The notes under the pieces were generated by a model, which saw only the letters and a list, made by a program, of their open reading frames with translations, did not search any database and was not told the DNA's origin. The position numbers and the translations under genes were made by a program. 62,000 nucleotides of DNA from Branchiostoma floridae (lineage: Eukaryota; Chordata; Leptocardii; Amphioxiformes; Branchiostomatidae). Location: the NCBI RefSeq assembly GCF_000003815.2, contig NC_049997.1, positions 15,603,595-15,665,594 on the forward strand, in the 5' to 3' direction. Positions 35,150 to 45,316 of the stretch are shown in pieces (within the stretch, counting starts at the first letter, position 1; each line of letters starts with the position of its first letter).

Positions 35150-35347
35150 CGTCTTGTCTCTCTCTCATTCATTCACTCTCTCTCGCTCTCTCCCTCTCCT
35201 GCTCTTGCTCTTTTTCTCGCTTGCTCTCTCTCTAGCCCTTTCGATCCCTCCCTCCCTCTCTCTCTCTCTCCCTCTCTCCCTCTCTCGCTCTATCCCTCTC
35301 CTGCTCTTGCTCTTTTTCTCGCTTGCTCTCTCTCTAGCTCTTTCGAT

Positions 35348-35391
<44 letters not shown>

Positions 35392-35410
35392 CTCCCTCCC
35401 TCCCCCACCA
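35150..35410. repeat. CT-rich tract with a duplicated 102 bp block
   Basis: The block containing ctctcctgctcttgctcttt and ttctcgcttgctctctctct then tcgatccctccct occurs twice, with its gctcttgc anchor at 35201 and 35303. The second block ends in a pure (CT)n run. Confidence 0.85.
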
Positions 35411-35830
35411 CAAAGTCCATCTCTATTGGACAAAAGTATAAGTTAAACTCAAGATATAAAACTATACTTTGGCTACTTGAACTCATTTCACTCCACATTT
35501 GGATTGTATCCAAAATCTTAACATGTTCTTAAAGCTGGCATTCAATAAAAAATCATGGCACGGATCATAGCAAAGAATCCGAAGAAAATGGGGTTAAGAT
35601 TCGGCAGCTTACAAAAGAAATTGAAAATATTTTCCAGAGTATACTGGAATGGAATTAACGTAGTACAGACTAGACGACGTCTGAGATTTCTGTAACATGA
35701 GATTAGAGAATAGCCTTTTGTACGCTTCAGAGATCTAAAGGGGAATGACATGCACAAAGGAAGAATGCTGCTTTGTAGGTTATTGACCTGCATTACTCGT
35801 ACATTATCTACTTTATCTATTAAAAGCAGT
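35411..35830. other. Non-coding, nothing recognised
   Basis: No supportable feature. Confidence 0.4.
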
Positions 35831-36177
35831 TACTCAAGCAACTTGATATGATTTTGGAAACGGTCAGACGTTTCAACAAGCATCCACTAGTTTTCGTCAG
35901 TGACACTGGAGTGACCTGGAACAAACTGGTCTTTTATTCACTAACTAAAACTGAGGACAATTTTAGATGTCCAATATGAAATATGAAAGACAAATTCAGG
36001 CTGAAGACAATTTGGATTCCAATAGATTGTTTTCATTCTTCATAAATTGTTTTTATTCTTAGTTAGGGTATAAAAGACCAGTTTATTCCAAATCACTTCA
36101 ATGTCATTAACAAAAGCTAGTGGATGCTAGTTGAAACGTCTGACCGTTTCCAAAACCATATCCAGTTGCTTGAGTAT
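35831..36177. repeat. Long inverted repeat, arms about 140 bp
   Basis: The left arm starts TACTCAAGCAACTTGATATG, passes GGAAACGGTCAGACGTTTCA, CATCCACTAG and AAACTGGTCTTTTATTCAC. The right arm carries the reverse complement of each in mirrored order: GGTATAAAAGACCAGTTTATT, CTAGTGGATGCTAG, TGAAACGTCTGACCGTTTCC and CATATCCAGTTGCTTGAGTA. The middle is AT-rich with direct repeats of attgtttt. The end sequences recur at 13344 and 13754. It is probably a foldback-type element or a head-to-head pair. Confidence 0.8.
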
Positions 36178-36514
36178 GCTTTTTAGCATATCTTATTGCC
36201 TGGATGTCTAAATCTTCATCGAAGTATTCCTAGGTTGAACTATTTGACCGTTAGAAAACCACAGAAGATCTGGCAACCAAATTTCCTTTTTTTTAGGTTT
36301 CAGTTACTGTCAAGACTTTCCATTCTCTGATAACATCCTTCCTTTTTTTCGGTTGAGAAACACCTCTTTGTTACCTACATGCAATAATATAGAATGTACT
36401 GCATAAGGAAGGAACTTTCCATCTGTGATTTGAACTTTCCATAAGTTAATAAGTCTCTTCTTATTCCAACTTATTGGAACATCTTTGAGTTGTGTATTTG
36501 ATCAATCAATCGAC

Positions 36515-36960
36515 GAACCGACCGACCAACGAACCAACCATCCAGCCAACGAGCCAACCAACTAGTTAACCAACCAAGCAACCAACTAACGAGTCAATCA
36601 ACCAATTAATCACCAGTAGGCCAGCCTAACAACAAACAGCCAAACAACCAAATAATCAGTCAACGGATCAATCAACCAACCAACCAACAAACAAACCAGT
36701 CGGCCAGCCAACCAACCATTCCAACAATCAACTATTCCAGCAACCAACTATTCCAGCAATCAACCAACCAACCAACCAACCAACCAACCAACCAACCAAC
36801 CAACCAGAATAACCAACCAACCAACCAATCAACCAACCAACCAACCAACCAACCAACCAACCAACCAACCAACCAACCAACCAACCAACCAACCAACCAA
36901 CCAACCAACCAACCAACCAACCAACCAACCAACCAACCAGCCAACCAGCCAATCAATCAA
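36515..36960. repeat. (AACC)n tetranucleotide array
   Basis: Nearly pure CCAA repeats from about 36755 to 36955, broken once near 36807, with a degenerate shoulder from 36515. All open frames over it (Gly-Trp-Leu-Val repeats on the minus strand) are simple-sequence artefacts. Confidence 0.95.
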
Positions 36961-36969
36961 CCAAGGAAA

Positions 36970-37370
36970 CAACCGAAGAATAACCAACTAAGAAGAATTT
37001 TGAAACATCATAGCAATCAACCAGGGAATATACCGTTAAGAATTCCTATATGATATCTCGAGCTCTTTCCCGAGCCGTGTTTAGGTCCACTGGTCTATTT
37101 GTGATCTTTTGACCTTTAATCAAATAACGGGGGCTCCATCCATCTTGTAAGAAAGTCCTATTAACATTTTGACGTAAGCAGTCTCCTTAGGAATTCCAAA
37201 AAAGGATAGTAAAGTCTTTGAAATGCTGACAACAATGTCTTCTGCCAAGCAAGTCTGGCTTATCCAATAAATACTAACCGATTTAGCCGGATAAAACGGA
37301 CGGTTCTGAAAAGAAACTCAGTTAAGAGCTTTTGACTGAATAATTGTCGAGACAACGAAGACATGTATGG
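36970..37370. other. Non-coding, nothing recognised
   Basis: No supportable feature. Confidence 0.4.
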
Positions 37371-37412
37371 CATGTAATTTCTTTGATTTAAAAAAAGCGT
37401 TTGACATTAATC
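37345..37412 (+). pseudogene. Orphan reverse transcriptase motif A (LINE scrap)
   Basis: One frame reads ETTKTCMACNFFDLKKAFDI. F-x-D-L-K-K-A-F-D is the canonical motif A of CR1/L2/Jockey-type reverse transcriptases, with the usual hydrophobic run before it. A TGA lies four codons upstream and a TAA follows within four codons. Only this sliver is left. Confidence 0.4.
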
Positions 37413-37638
37413 AAATATAATTGCAGGATAAGGGTCGGAAAATGGTTCTGATTTGGTGAGTAGAGCTAGGTAAACCTGATGTGAATCCATAATTATTTGC
37501 AGTCTGTCATGCTCAGTTATTCCAGATCGAAAGATTTAAACCATTATGACAAAATCGATGTAGCTAAGTCCTTGCAATTGGATGGGTTAACGTCCATGAC
37601 GCTTTTAAACGGTTCCTTGCCTTTGCCATATCTTCTTT

Positions 37639-37690
37639 AGGCCACACTGACTTGAATATATGAATGACATGCGCGCGCATCGCTCGTTTG
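37639..37690 (+). repeat. GCGCGC-type end of the AGGCCACA element
   Basis: AGGCCACACTGACTTGAATA, then TATGAATGACATGCGCGCGC. It is one end only, without its partner nearby. Confidence 0.5.
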
Positions 37691-38127
37691 TTATAAAAGT
37701 TTGCAACCATACTATGATTTATAAATGAATCTACAATATGTACTTTAAAGTGCAACAACTTATAAAGAGCATAGTAGTCTCATCGAATATCATAGTTGGC
37801 GAAGAACATGAGGAATAACAAAAAAAGTGCTTAAAATACTATAGAATAAATGTTACATCGTACATGTAGGTAGGTAGTAAGTACACAATTTGATGTGAAT
37901 TTACCGCTCGGTTATTTGTTTAGCAAACGGATTCTAATGCCATCATGAGTATGTCATGTCAAAGAAGAAGTTGAATGTGAAATAACAAAACAACGAAGAA
38001 TTTGTTGTTCATGTATGTACCTTGAATACGACATGATGATAAAAATAAGGATCGTAAGTCAGTTGTGAGTAACCATGCTTTGTCCGTTCACTGTTTAACC
38101 TTTCTTATCATATTATGTGAATACATA
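37691..38127. other. Non-coding, nothing recognised
   Basis: No supportable feature. Confidence 0.4.
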
Positions 38128-38500
38128 GGAGGTTCGAACCCCGCTTGGCCACAGTGTTCGGGGTCACAATTGTCCTACTGGATGGGGGCGTAAAGCTGCG
38201 GAAACTTCAAGCGAAACTTCATATACGTACAAGTCCGACAAAAAATATAACCTATCCAGTGCATATACGCTTCAAGGCAATGGGCTGTGTACACTGTGAC
38301 CAACAGACTTCTTTTTGTTACGTTTCCTGTGTTATCTTACGCTAATGAGTTAACTTTTGATTCACTTGTTTGACAGTATGATTTTATGTTAGCTAAGTTA
38401 ATCTGATTTTGTACAATTCTTATGTTTATGTTACCTAATAATTTGGTTTTGTTGGGCTTTCACCCTGGTTAGATAAAGAATAAACAAGCAAACAAACAGT
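38128..38500 (+). repeat. SINE-like element with box B and an A/C-rich tail
   Basis: GGAGGTTCGAACCCCGC near 38131 is a strong RNA polymerase III box B. It is followed by a body shared with 18285 and a 3' end ggctttcaccctggttagat, aaagaataaac, aagcaaacaaacag, which looks like a LINE-derived tail. The tRNA-like head (box A) is not obvious. Confidence 0.55.
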
Positions 38501-38914
38501 AATTGTGAGCCCAATCATTTCTAATCTAGAACTGAATGCAATAAAAGAAAAGGAATACCAATGCACCTTCCCAATTGGCGATTGCAGGAAACGTAATCCT
38601 CAAAGAGTTACCTACGTTTAAAACTGCTTGGTTTTTTAAATGATTTATGTACAGTTCTCTCTGCAGGTAGTCGTTATCTTCCAAGCAATGAATAAAACTT
38701 TACACTAGTAACACGATCTGTCATACAGATGAATAGGATCAAAAAGTGCCTTAGGAGTCCGAAAACGTCGTCTGAATGTAAATTATGCGATGTTATCGGT
38801 AGGAACTGTAGTAAATTTTAGGGACGTCTGTTTTTCAAACGGACCTGTATCGATATGTCATATATCAGTTCCGTCTGTAACACTGTCTGCATACGAAAAG
38901 CACAAGTGACGGTA
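38501..38914. other. Non-coding, nothing recognised
   Basis: No supportable feature. Confidence 0.4.
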
Positions 38915-39853
38915 AGGCCACATCAAGTAAATCTTATGCATGACATCCTCTACATACCCCAAAACTAAGGAGGGAAGGCGGAAAAAAGGTATGAAAATTA
39001 AAGAAAAAGTGCTGGTAAACCACAAGACTACAACTGCTTTACGAATTGAAGCACAGAACACATTTTATCGAAAGAAACAACAAGTCTTTATACAAACTGC
39101 ATATTGAAACCAGGCGACATACCCGCACCCCTCTGGAACAAAGACTATGCAAATATTGTAATTCTAATAGAATAGAGGATGAATGTCATTTTGTAGTAGA
39201 GTGTAGATTGTATACCGCAGAGAGAAATGAACTGTATAAGGCTATACAAAACCTATTTCCTTATTTCATACACCTAAGTGGTGTAGAAAAATTCATATTC
39301 CTAATGCAACTAGACAAACCATCGATCATAAAACATATCTGTTCTTTTAACTCCACTACAACAGAAAAGCAAGAAGAAGTTTAATTTATCCAACGATAGT
39401 TTCATTTTGTATCTGTTAATTGTATCTTTTAAACATGTGTTGTTGTAACCTGTACTTAGCCCGCTTCATTCAATCTTCATTCAATCTTTATTGGTGGGAG
39501 GCACATCGTAGCAGATTTAGCTGAGTAATCGATATTTAGCTAGTGTATATTGACAATAACGATAAAATAGTACACTATTAGAATGTATATGGCTCCAAGG
39601 ACTGTGGATGAAATATGAGTGCAATGAGAATGCACATAATGGCAATTTGACCAATCCAAGGTATTGACAATATTAGCACCATTTGCTACAGTACATAACG
39701 AGTTCTGCACAAGCCAGCACATGCTGGGCTTTTGTGGCAATATGACTTGGCAAGTTACGACTTGCTTAGTACCCCCGATGAGGTAATATCTCTTTCTAGA
39801 ACAGGCAAAAAGCGCGCGCGGATGTCATCCATATAATTTACCTGTTGTGGCCT
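38915..39853. mobile_element. AGGCCACA...GGATGACATCC element, 939 bp, enclosing a LINE remnant
   Basis: The left end AGGCCACATCAAGTAAATCT, then ATGCATGACATCCTCTACA, and the right end GCGCGCGCGGATGTCATCC, then ATATAATTTACCTGTTGTGG, form about 35 bp TIRs. As in the 22662 element, one end is followed inward by CTCT(G/A)CA and the other by GCGCGCGC. A LINE C-terminal fragment lies inside. Confidence 0.6.
39016..39384 (+). pseudogene. LINE-type protein C-terminal remnant with a CCHC knuckle
   Basis: An open frame without a credible ATG start encodes about 112 residues: a basic HTRTPLEQRLCKYCNSNR, the knuckle C-x2-C-x9-H-x4-C (CKYC...CHFVVEC) and then LYTAERNELYKAI and VEKFIFLMQLDKPSI, ending in a TAA. 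This is the usual layout of the region after the polymerase in some non-LTR reverse transcriptases. The 3' flank, with duplicated ttcattcaatctt, looks like a LINE tail. No polymerase motifs are present. Confidence 0.55.
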
Positions 39854-40412
39854 AAATACCCGAGTGGCAAGGTTAGTTAGAGGACCGGAGATTGGATGGC
39901 TCTAAGTCATGGATGGGTTAGTTTCCTCGATCCTCCCCTGCTAAATCTGTGAATTCGTCAGCACAATTTTTCAAAGAAAAAAAAAAAATTCGAATCGTCG
40001 ATTTCGTTGTAACGGAGACAACGCATTCCTTTTCTTTTAGTGATAAGAAAGTCTATTTTCAAGTTCATGCCCGTATGCTAATGTTGCAAGTACATGGTAG
40101 AAACAAAGGCAGGGAATATCCATGTAACAATGAACAGTGATAGCCATTATTGTACAAAGAGACTACTCGAATATTAGTGTTGGCTATATCTAGATAGGTT
40201 GAGTTTGACTTCTTTTTTGGAAGCAGAGGAAGACAAAGAGCCCCACATTTTCTACAATTTGTGGATTTTGTGATTTTAAAAGAAAGAGGCTTTTCGTTCG
40301 TCCGTAAATGTGGGAAAGCTGTGGAATGTGACCTCGACTTCTTCAAACAGCGTGGTTCTAGTAATTCGGACAGCTATTGACGTGTATTATGTGTGGGTAT
40401 TCATATCAAATC
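39854..40412. other. Non-coding; shares a 70 bp repeat with 60559
   Basis: The phrase gggtttgacttctttt, then gtggaagacaaag and ccca-rich sequence at 60559-60630 matches gagtttgacttctttt, gaggaagacaaagagcccca at 40200-40262. No gene is seen. Confidence 0.45.
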
Positions 40413-40560
40413 TAACGTTAGTTTGTTTGTTTGTTTGAACCTTTATTTATTCATGAAAGCTCAAATCGGCCTGCAGGCCGCTTTTCATTGAGGTCATGAG
40501 GGAAGAGGCAAGGGTCAGACAAAGTATATAACACAGATAAAGTTACATCGTTTTGAGTCC
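40413..40560 (-). repeat. LINE or SINE 3' tail with (CAAA)n
   Basis: Read on the minus strand: CCTCATGACCTCAATGAAAA, GCGGCCTGCAGGCCGATTTG (containing the palindrome CGGCCTGCAGGCCG), AATAAATAAAGG and (CAAA)n. A GC-rich hairpin plus a tetranucleotide tail is typical of a LINE 3' end. Confidence 0.5.
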
Positions 40561-42058
40561 TTATAAGTCCTATACGTCTATATACACCATTTACATTTAC
40601 ATACATACAGAATACATGATAGAAACTGCTACATTATTCAAGTCCGTTAGTTAGTGCAATTTCGCACTTTTGCAATAAGATTTATTGTAATTATTTCTCA
40701 CGTCAGATATAACGACATTTCTATCGACAGATCCTTTCTATTTTTAGATTCATCCACAGCGGTGCAATACTAGTATATAGCGTGATCTCATTTGCATATT
40801 TCTTCTGATGATCGAACACATGCGAAGGTCAGGGTTGGTGGTGGTAAGGCCGAAACAAGGGGAGGGGGGTGCCCAGTGGAAAATTACTCGTAGCCTGACT
40901 TCAATTGATATTTTCCAACAACAGATGAATAGATAGATATATTGATAAAAGGCTAAACATAAAGTTGAATGAATTTTCGTGCAGAATTCTAGAAGAATGG
41001 CAAAACACATTTCAGCATATTTGCGTCATCCACACGTATTTCTGTTGTTTGAAAACTCTACAAAAGCAACTTACACATTTTATTGGCCTCCTTAGTTTCT
41101 GCAACCATCTCAAAAAATATTCATCAAAGTAGTCCTTCTCTTGTAAACAACAAGATACTGTGAACTAGTTTAAAAGATCATAAATTTGCTTGGTGCATGC
41201 AGTGATGTCATCCCTCCTTAAATATTGGTATACAATTCTATAAGATTGATATTACTTCATATGCAAAGAAATGGTGGGAAAATCTACGTTCTTATGTTGC
41301 ATAATAATCCTTTAAGTTATGCTTATGTCGAGTCCTTGACGTCCTTGCCCTCGTTATTATAGTGTAGACTAGTCCGATGAATTTCGGGTGAATGAGTGTG
41401 CCACGTCCCTAAACAATACTAAAAATAGATGAATAGCCTTGCAGTAATATCAATGGGGCTCTATGGAAAAGGCAACTCTCGTGGAAAATTACGATTTGAC
41501 GTTAAGTCTGAAAGTTGGGGTGTTGATGGATCGAGTAGGCCCCGGGCCATAGAGCTGCCTGTATTAGCTTTATGATATCAGGGCTTTTGTGACCTGAGAG
41601 TTCTCTTCCTGGCCTTTTTGCGTGAATGGTGTCTTGAGTATTGACGCGTGTTGCATCGTTAAAACGTGGGTTATCACAAAATGGGCATTGAGGGCATTTT
41701 TATGGTATCAGCAAGGGTGCTTTATGGCTTTAAGTCCCTGTCATACTTTCAGGACTTTCCCAGCGACTTTGCTGCCAATGATGATATCCCATGATAATGA
41801 TGATGATGCTCCCGACCACTCCTCTGTGAAGGTTTGTGCTGGATTGGGAGTGGCCTGGAATATTCCATCATGTTCTAGCTCTGGATTCAGTTTGCTCTTC
41901 TCATCGCATATAAACAAATATGACTTACTAAGTAGTGCAGTTGGTTTTGTCAGACTCTTGATTCATCAGCAGCTGGTGCAGAAATCATTTTAAAGACTAG
42001 AATCACCGAACCTCGCCGACTAACTTTAGATTCCAACCATAGATGATCTTGCTCATCA
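40561..42058. other. Non-coding, nothing recognised
   Basis: A 123-codon frame near 41622 has no domain or family character. No repeat boundary could be supported. Confidence 0.4.
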
Positions 42059-42375
42059 CGACAATTACCCAACCATGGTTTGGAAAAAGTTGGGAGGCCA
42101 TATGCATGGTCGGCTTTGCACCTGTGGCCGTCAAGACTGTCATGCAGGGATTCAACTCCCAATCACATGGTCTGAAAAGGGTCTATATCTATGTGTTACA
42201 GGGTCTCGAACTCCCAACCTTCAGGTCTGAAGAAGGTCAGGAGGCCATTGTGCGTGATGGTGGATTAACTCCCAACTATTGTCTGGAAAAGGATGAGAGG
42301 CCATGATCGGCTATATGTGATAACCTGTGGTTTAACTCCCAACTTTATGGTCTGAAGAAGATTGAGTGGTCATTG
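42059..42375 (+). repeat. Degenerate short tandem array, unit about 55-90 bp
   Basis: The core aactcccaac..ggtctgaaaaagg..gaggccat recurs five times, with the aactccc-like anchor at 42064, 42154, 42209, 42266 and 42334. Spacings vary because of internal deletions. Confidence 0.6.
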
Positions 42376-42659
42376 GCGGTTGGGTATGACAGGTGTTTTA
42401 AATCCATGGGAAAGATTCATTGTACCATCGCTGTACGTACTATAAAGAGAGAGAGAGAGAGAGAAATATACTTGGACGTGCATGTGTTGTGCAACATTCA
42501 GCTGTCTTATTATGAAAAGGCTGTCTTAGATTCTTGTCGGTGGTTGTTTTTGTCACAGCTTGTTTTAAAGTTGTACGATACTGCAAAAAGGAAAAAGCGG
42601 TCTACAACATAACAAATGTAGCCTCGCCGTAACGGAAAAGTGCTCTCCGACGCAAAAAA
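42376..42659. other. Non-coding, nothing recognised
   Basis: Contains a short (GA)n run near 42450. No gene supported. Confidence 0.4.
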
Positions 42660-42935
42660 ATTCGAAGTTTAGCTTTTAGAACATCCCACATTACAAACGC
42701 CCCCACTTAAGACTACGTTACGACCACAGAGCGACCGGAGCCAAACTATACTTGTACATGTATTACTATTAGATTTTATAACTGGAATGTGATGTACTAT
42801 GTTTAAAATATGGCTGAAAGACAACAAAACACACAAAGCGTTAGGAAATGCGTTCTTTATCTACGAAATATTCTTTGAGCGATTTGTAAAATTTTTGGTC
42901 GTCCAGCAGTTGCAGTGTGGTCGCAGCCTCTATCA
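42660..42935. repeat. Decayed copy of the CCTTTCCACTAG-type TIR element
   Basis: Interior phrases ggctgaaagacaacaaaaca, caaagcgt and gagcgatttgtaaaattttt match the 16687 element in order. The termini have eroded. Confidence 0.45.
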
Positions 42936-44821
42936 AAGAGGTTGTTACCAATATCATTTACTACTATACTAGCATGTTTCACAACTTGAGAGGTTTTCAT
43001 GGGCTTTTTTCGGCTTATGATGTCAAAAGCTTGGCCGCCTTTTGCATCACGAAGTAGATAATTCCACAGAATATGCCTTAGGCCAGTTTTATGATATCAG
43101 AGAAGAGGTGTTTGGAACAACGCACTTTGCGATATCACCGTGAAAACATCCCTGGCTAAGTATATCATCAATCTCTTTCAGATGCCACTGTTAGTATGGG
43201 GATATAAGGCCATACTGACTTGATTATATGGATGACATCCGCGCGCACATAAATTTTCGTCCGTTTGACAAGAAAGTTTTAGTCCGCAAATCGTACAAAG
43301 AAACTATGAAACGAGCTGACTTTCCTTATTAACTATGATAATAGACAAATACATAATGAATAACTTTGAAAACTAGTTCCTGATTAATATCATTTTGTAT
43401 ATAGCTGCTATTTCCATTTATATACAGGTGGTTGTTCCTTAGGGTTCATAACCAATATGTAGTCTAGGCTAACGGGTACAACTGTTTTATCAATTTGTGT
43501 CGACCCGCTAACACATAACCCAACATCTGCTTGGAGATTACCTAACCAGTGCTAACCCAAAACAAGTCATCGATGACCTCTTCAACATTTCCATATGAAG
43601 ATAAGAGTGATTTATGAAATATTACATTACGTATAGAATCAGCTACTGTGTGTATGTCCCACATAGGGGCAGACGACCTGCCAAACTACATACAGATACA
43701 GCAAATGGATCGTGAGATACTACTACGAACAGCATGAAAACGGTACCCCCAATAGATACGTTAAGAGGTGACCCTCGTTCCTGGAGTAAAAAGAAGATTA
43801 ATGAATAACGAAAGATTAAGGTTCTGGTTGTCTGGTATGTCATATTCTGTGTTAGTCACTTGCTCAACCTTCCTGACCACTTACATGTAGATTTTTTTCC
43901 TCAGCTTGTTTTCCTTAGCACGCTCGCATCAGTTTTGGTCTGCTCAGTTGATGTCAAACATAAACGTACATCAATATCGCCCAATCGAGTACTTTGACGC
44001 AATAGAGTCCCTCGATAACTTTTGGAATTAACCTTTTATTGCTGTTATGTTAGGGAAGAAGCTATGAATGTCTGTAGGGTATATAGCGTAATGTTATGAG
44101 GGGCATAGAAGGCTGATAAAGATGGCCCCAAATGTACCTTCTTCATATCTATAAGTTTTAAATCTATGAATGGCTTTAGGTGCATGAAATGAGAACATCT
44201 TTTTATCTATTTCCCCAAGCTATAGAACTTCCTTGACATTGTGAGACTTTTATTTATTGATCTTACGGAATAAAAGTTTCTTGGGAGTGCTACTAGAAAA
44301 AATATCCGAATATTGTTTGATATGACACAGGGAAAACTTATGTGAAAAATCAAATTTTATGGTAAATGAGCATCATACTTTTGTTTCATTGGAGCAAGGA
44401 GGTTAAAAAAACAACCTCCTTGATTGGAGCTATCCTCAATTGTCTTGAGATTAACTTACAAATGTGTACACTAAAACTCATTTGCATATTGGCCTAAAAT
44501 TTTTAACGCCGCTTTTTACCGATAGTGTATTTCATGCGGTCAAATGTTTTCTACTGAAGTTACATACTCATACCCTCCATTGTGATGGTAAACAAATAAA
44601 CAAAAAAATGGATGTTGCTCCTTTGGAAAAAAAACAACGTTTTGAAACGTTACGGTAGTATTGTCATCATATCATTCTACATAAATGGGGTCAAAATATA
44701 ATTTCGCATACTACTAAAATGCTTTGCTTTAGATTATTCGCCGTGCACATTAGCAGTTTGATTTATTCGTGAGCATCAGGTGTTTGAGTTGCATGCAGAC
44801 GATCCTTCGGTAGTTCGGTAA
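42936..44821. other. Non-coding; scattered element ends only
   Basis: A GCGCGC-type end of the AGGCCACA family lies at 43207-43262 (taaggccatactgacttg, atggatgacatccgcgcgca). An element end like the CTCCAAGCAG family lies at 43526 (catctgcttggagatt). I see no gene in the rest. Confidence 0.5.
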
Positions 44822-45316
44822 TCTTCGTGTGTACCCGATGTTCCAGATGACATCATCTCCCGGTTCCCGACGACCGTTCGGCAACGTTCGGGTATGCGCG
44901 ATGTCCCGGATGTACCAGCAGCGATCAGCCCAGGACGAGGCCGCGGTGTTTCCAAGTCGAGGTTTGCGACTCGTTTTGATTTCCCGCCTAGAAATCTGGG
45001 GTTTTGTCGTTTGGCAGAAGATAGAAATGATGTCTGGTCAACGATGACTGAAAAATTGCCTCAAATTCGTTGTTTTCGACCAACATTTGGTCAAACGAAC
45101 CCTGAGAAGTCTTCTGGTGTGTCATACAAAATGGCTGACTTGCTGTGGTCTTCCGCTTCTGCTAGGCGAGGCCAAAATTTACGAGCACTGTTTTCGTCGT
45201 GTTTCTGCACAAGGAGCTCTCATCAACTACTTTTATTTGTCTATGTTCAGCATTTTGGTATGAATATTTGTTTCAACAATATATTAAATAATGCCATGTT
45301 TCTTTATTCCGTGTAA
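44822..45316 (+). CDS. Unrecognised open frame, 164 codons
   Basis: Open from just after a TAA (44817-44819) to a TAA at 45314-45316. The GC content is higher than its surroundings over 44870-45200. The first ATG in frame is at 44894. The first half is polar, with VPDVPDDIISRFPTTV and then MRDVPDVPAAISPGRGRG, a repeated Val-Pro-Asp theme, Arg-rich stretches and one MADLLWSSASARRG phrase. The second half becomes hydrophobic and AT-rich and may be read-through past a splice donor. I recognise no domain and see no strong splice sites. It could be a terminal exon or chance. Confidence 0.25.
   Translation, partial: SSCVPDVPDDIISRFPTTVRQRSGMRDVPDVPAAISPGRGRGVSKSRFATRFDFPPRNLGFCRLAEDRNDVWSTMTEKLPQIRCFRPTFGQTNPEKSSGVSYKMADLLWSSASARRGQNLRALFSSCFCTRSSHQLLLFVYVQHFGMNICFNNILNNAMFLYSV

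Noticed and set aside
35154-35441. Arg-Glu repeat protein and Leu-Ser-rich protein over the CT tract
   Set aside because: Both strands of a CT-rich low-complexity region; no gene features.
36728-36956. Gly-Trp-Leu-Val repeat proteins on the minus strand
   Set aside because: Translation of the (AACC)n microsatellite in two frames.
41622-41993. A 123-codon open frame
   Set aside because: No domain, no splice context, ordinary composition; chance frame of this length is plausible.
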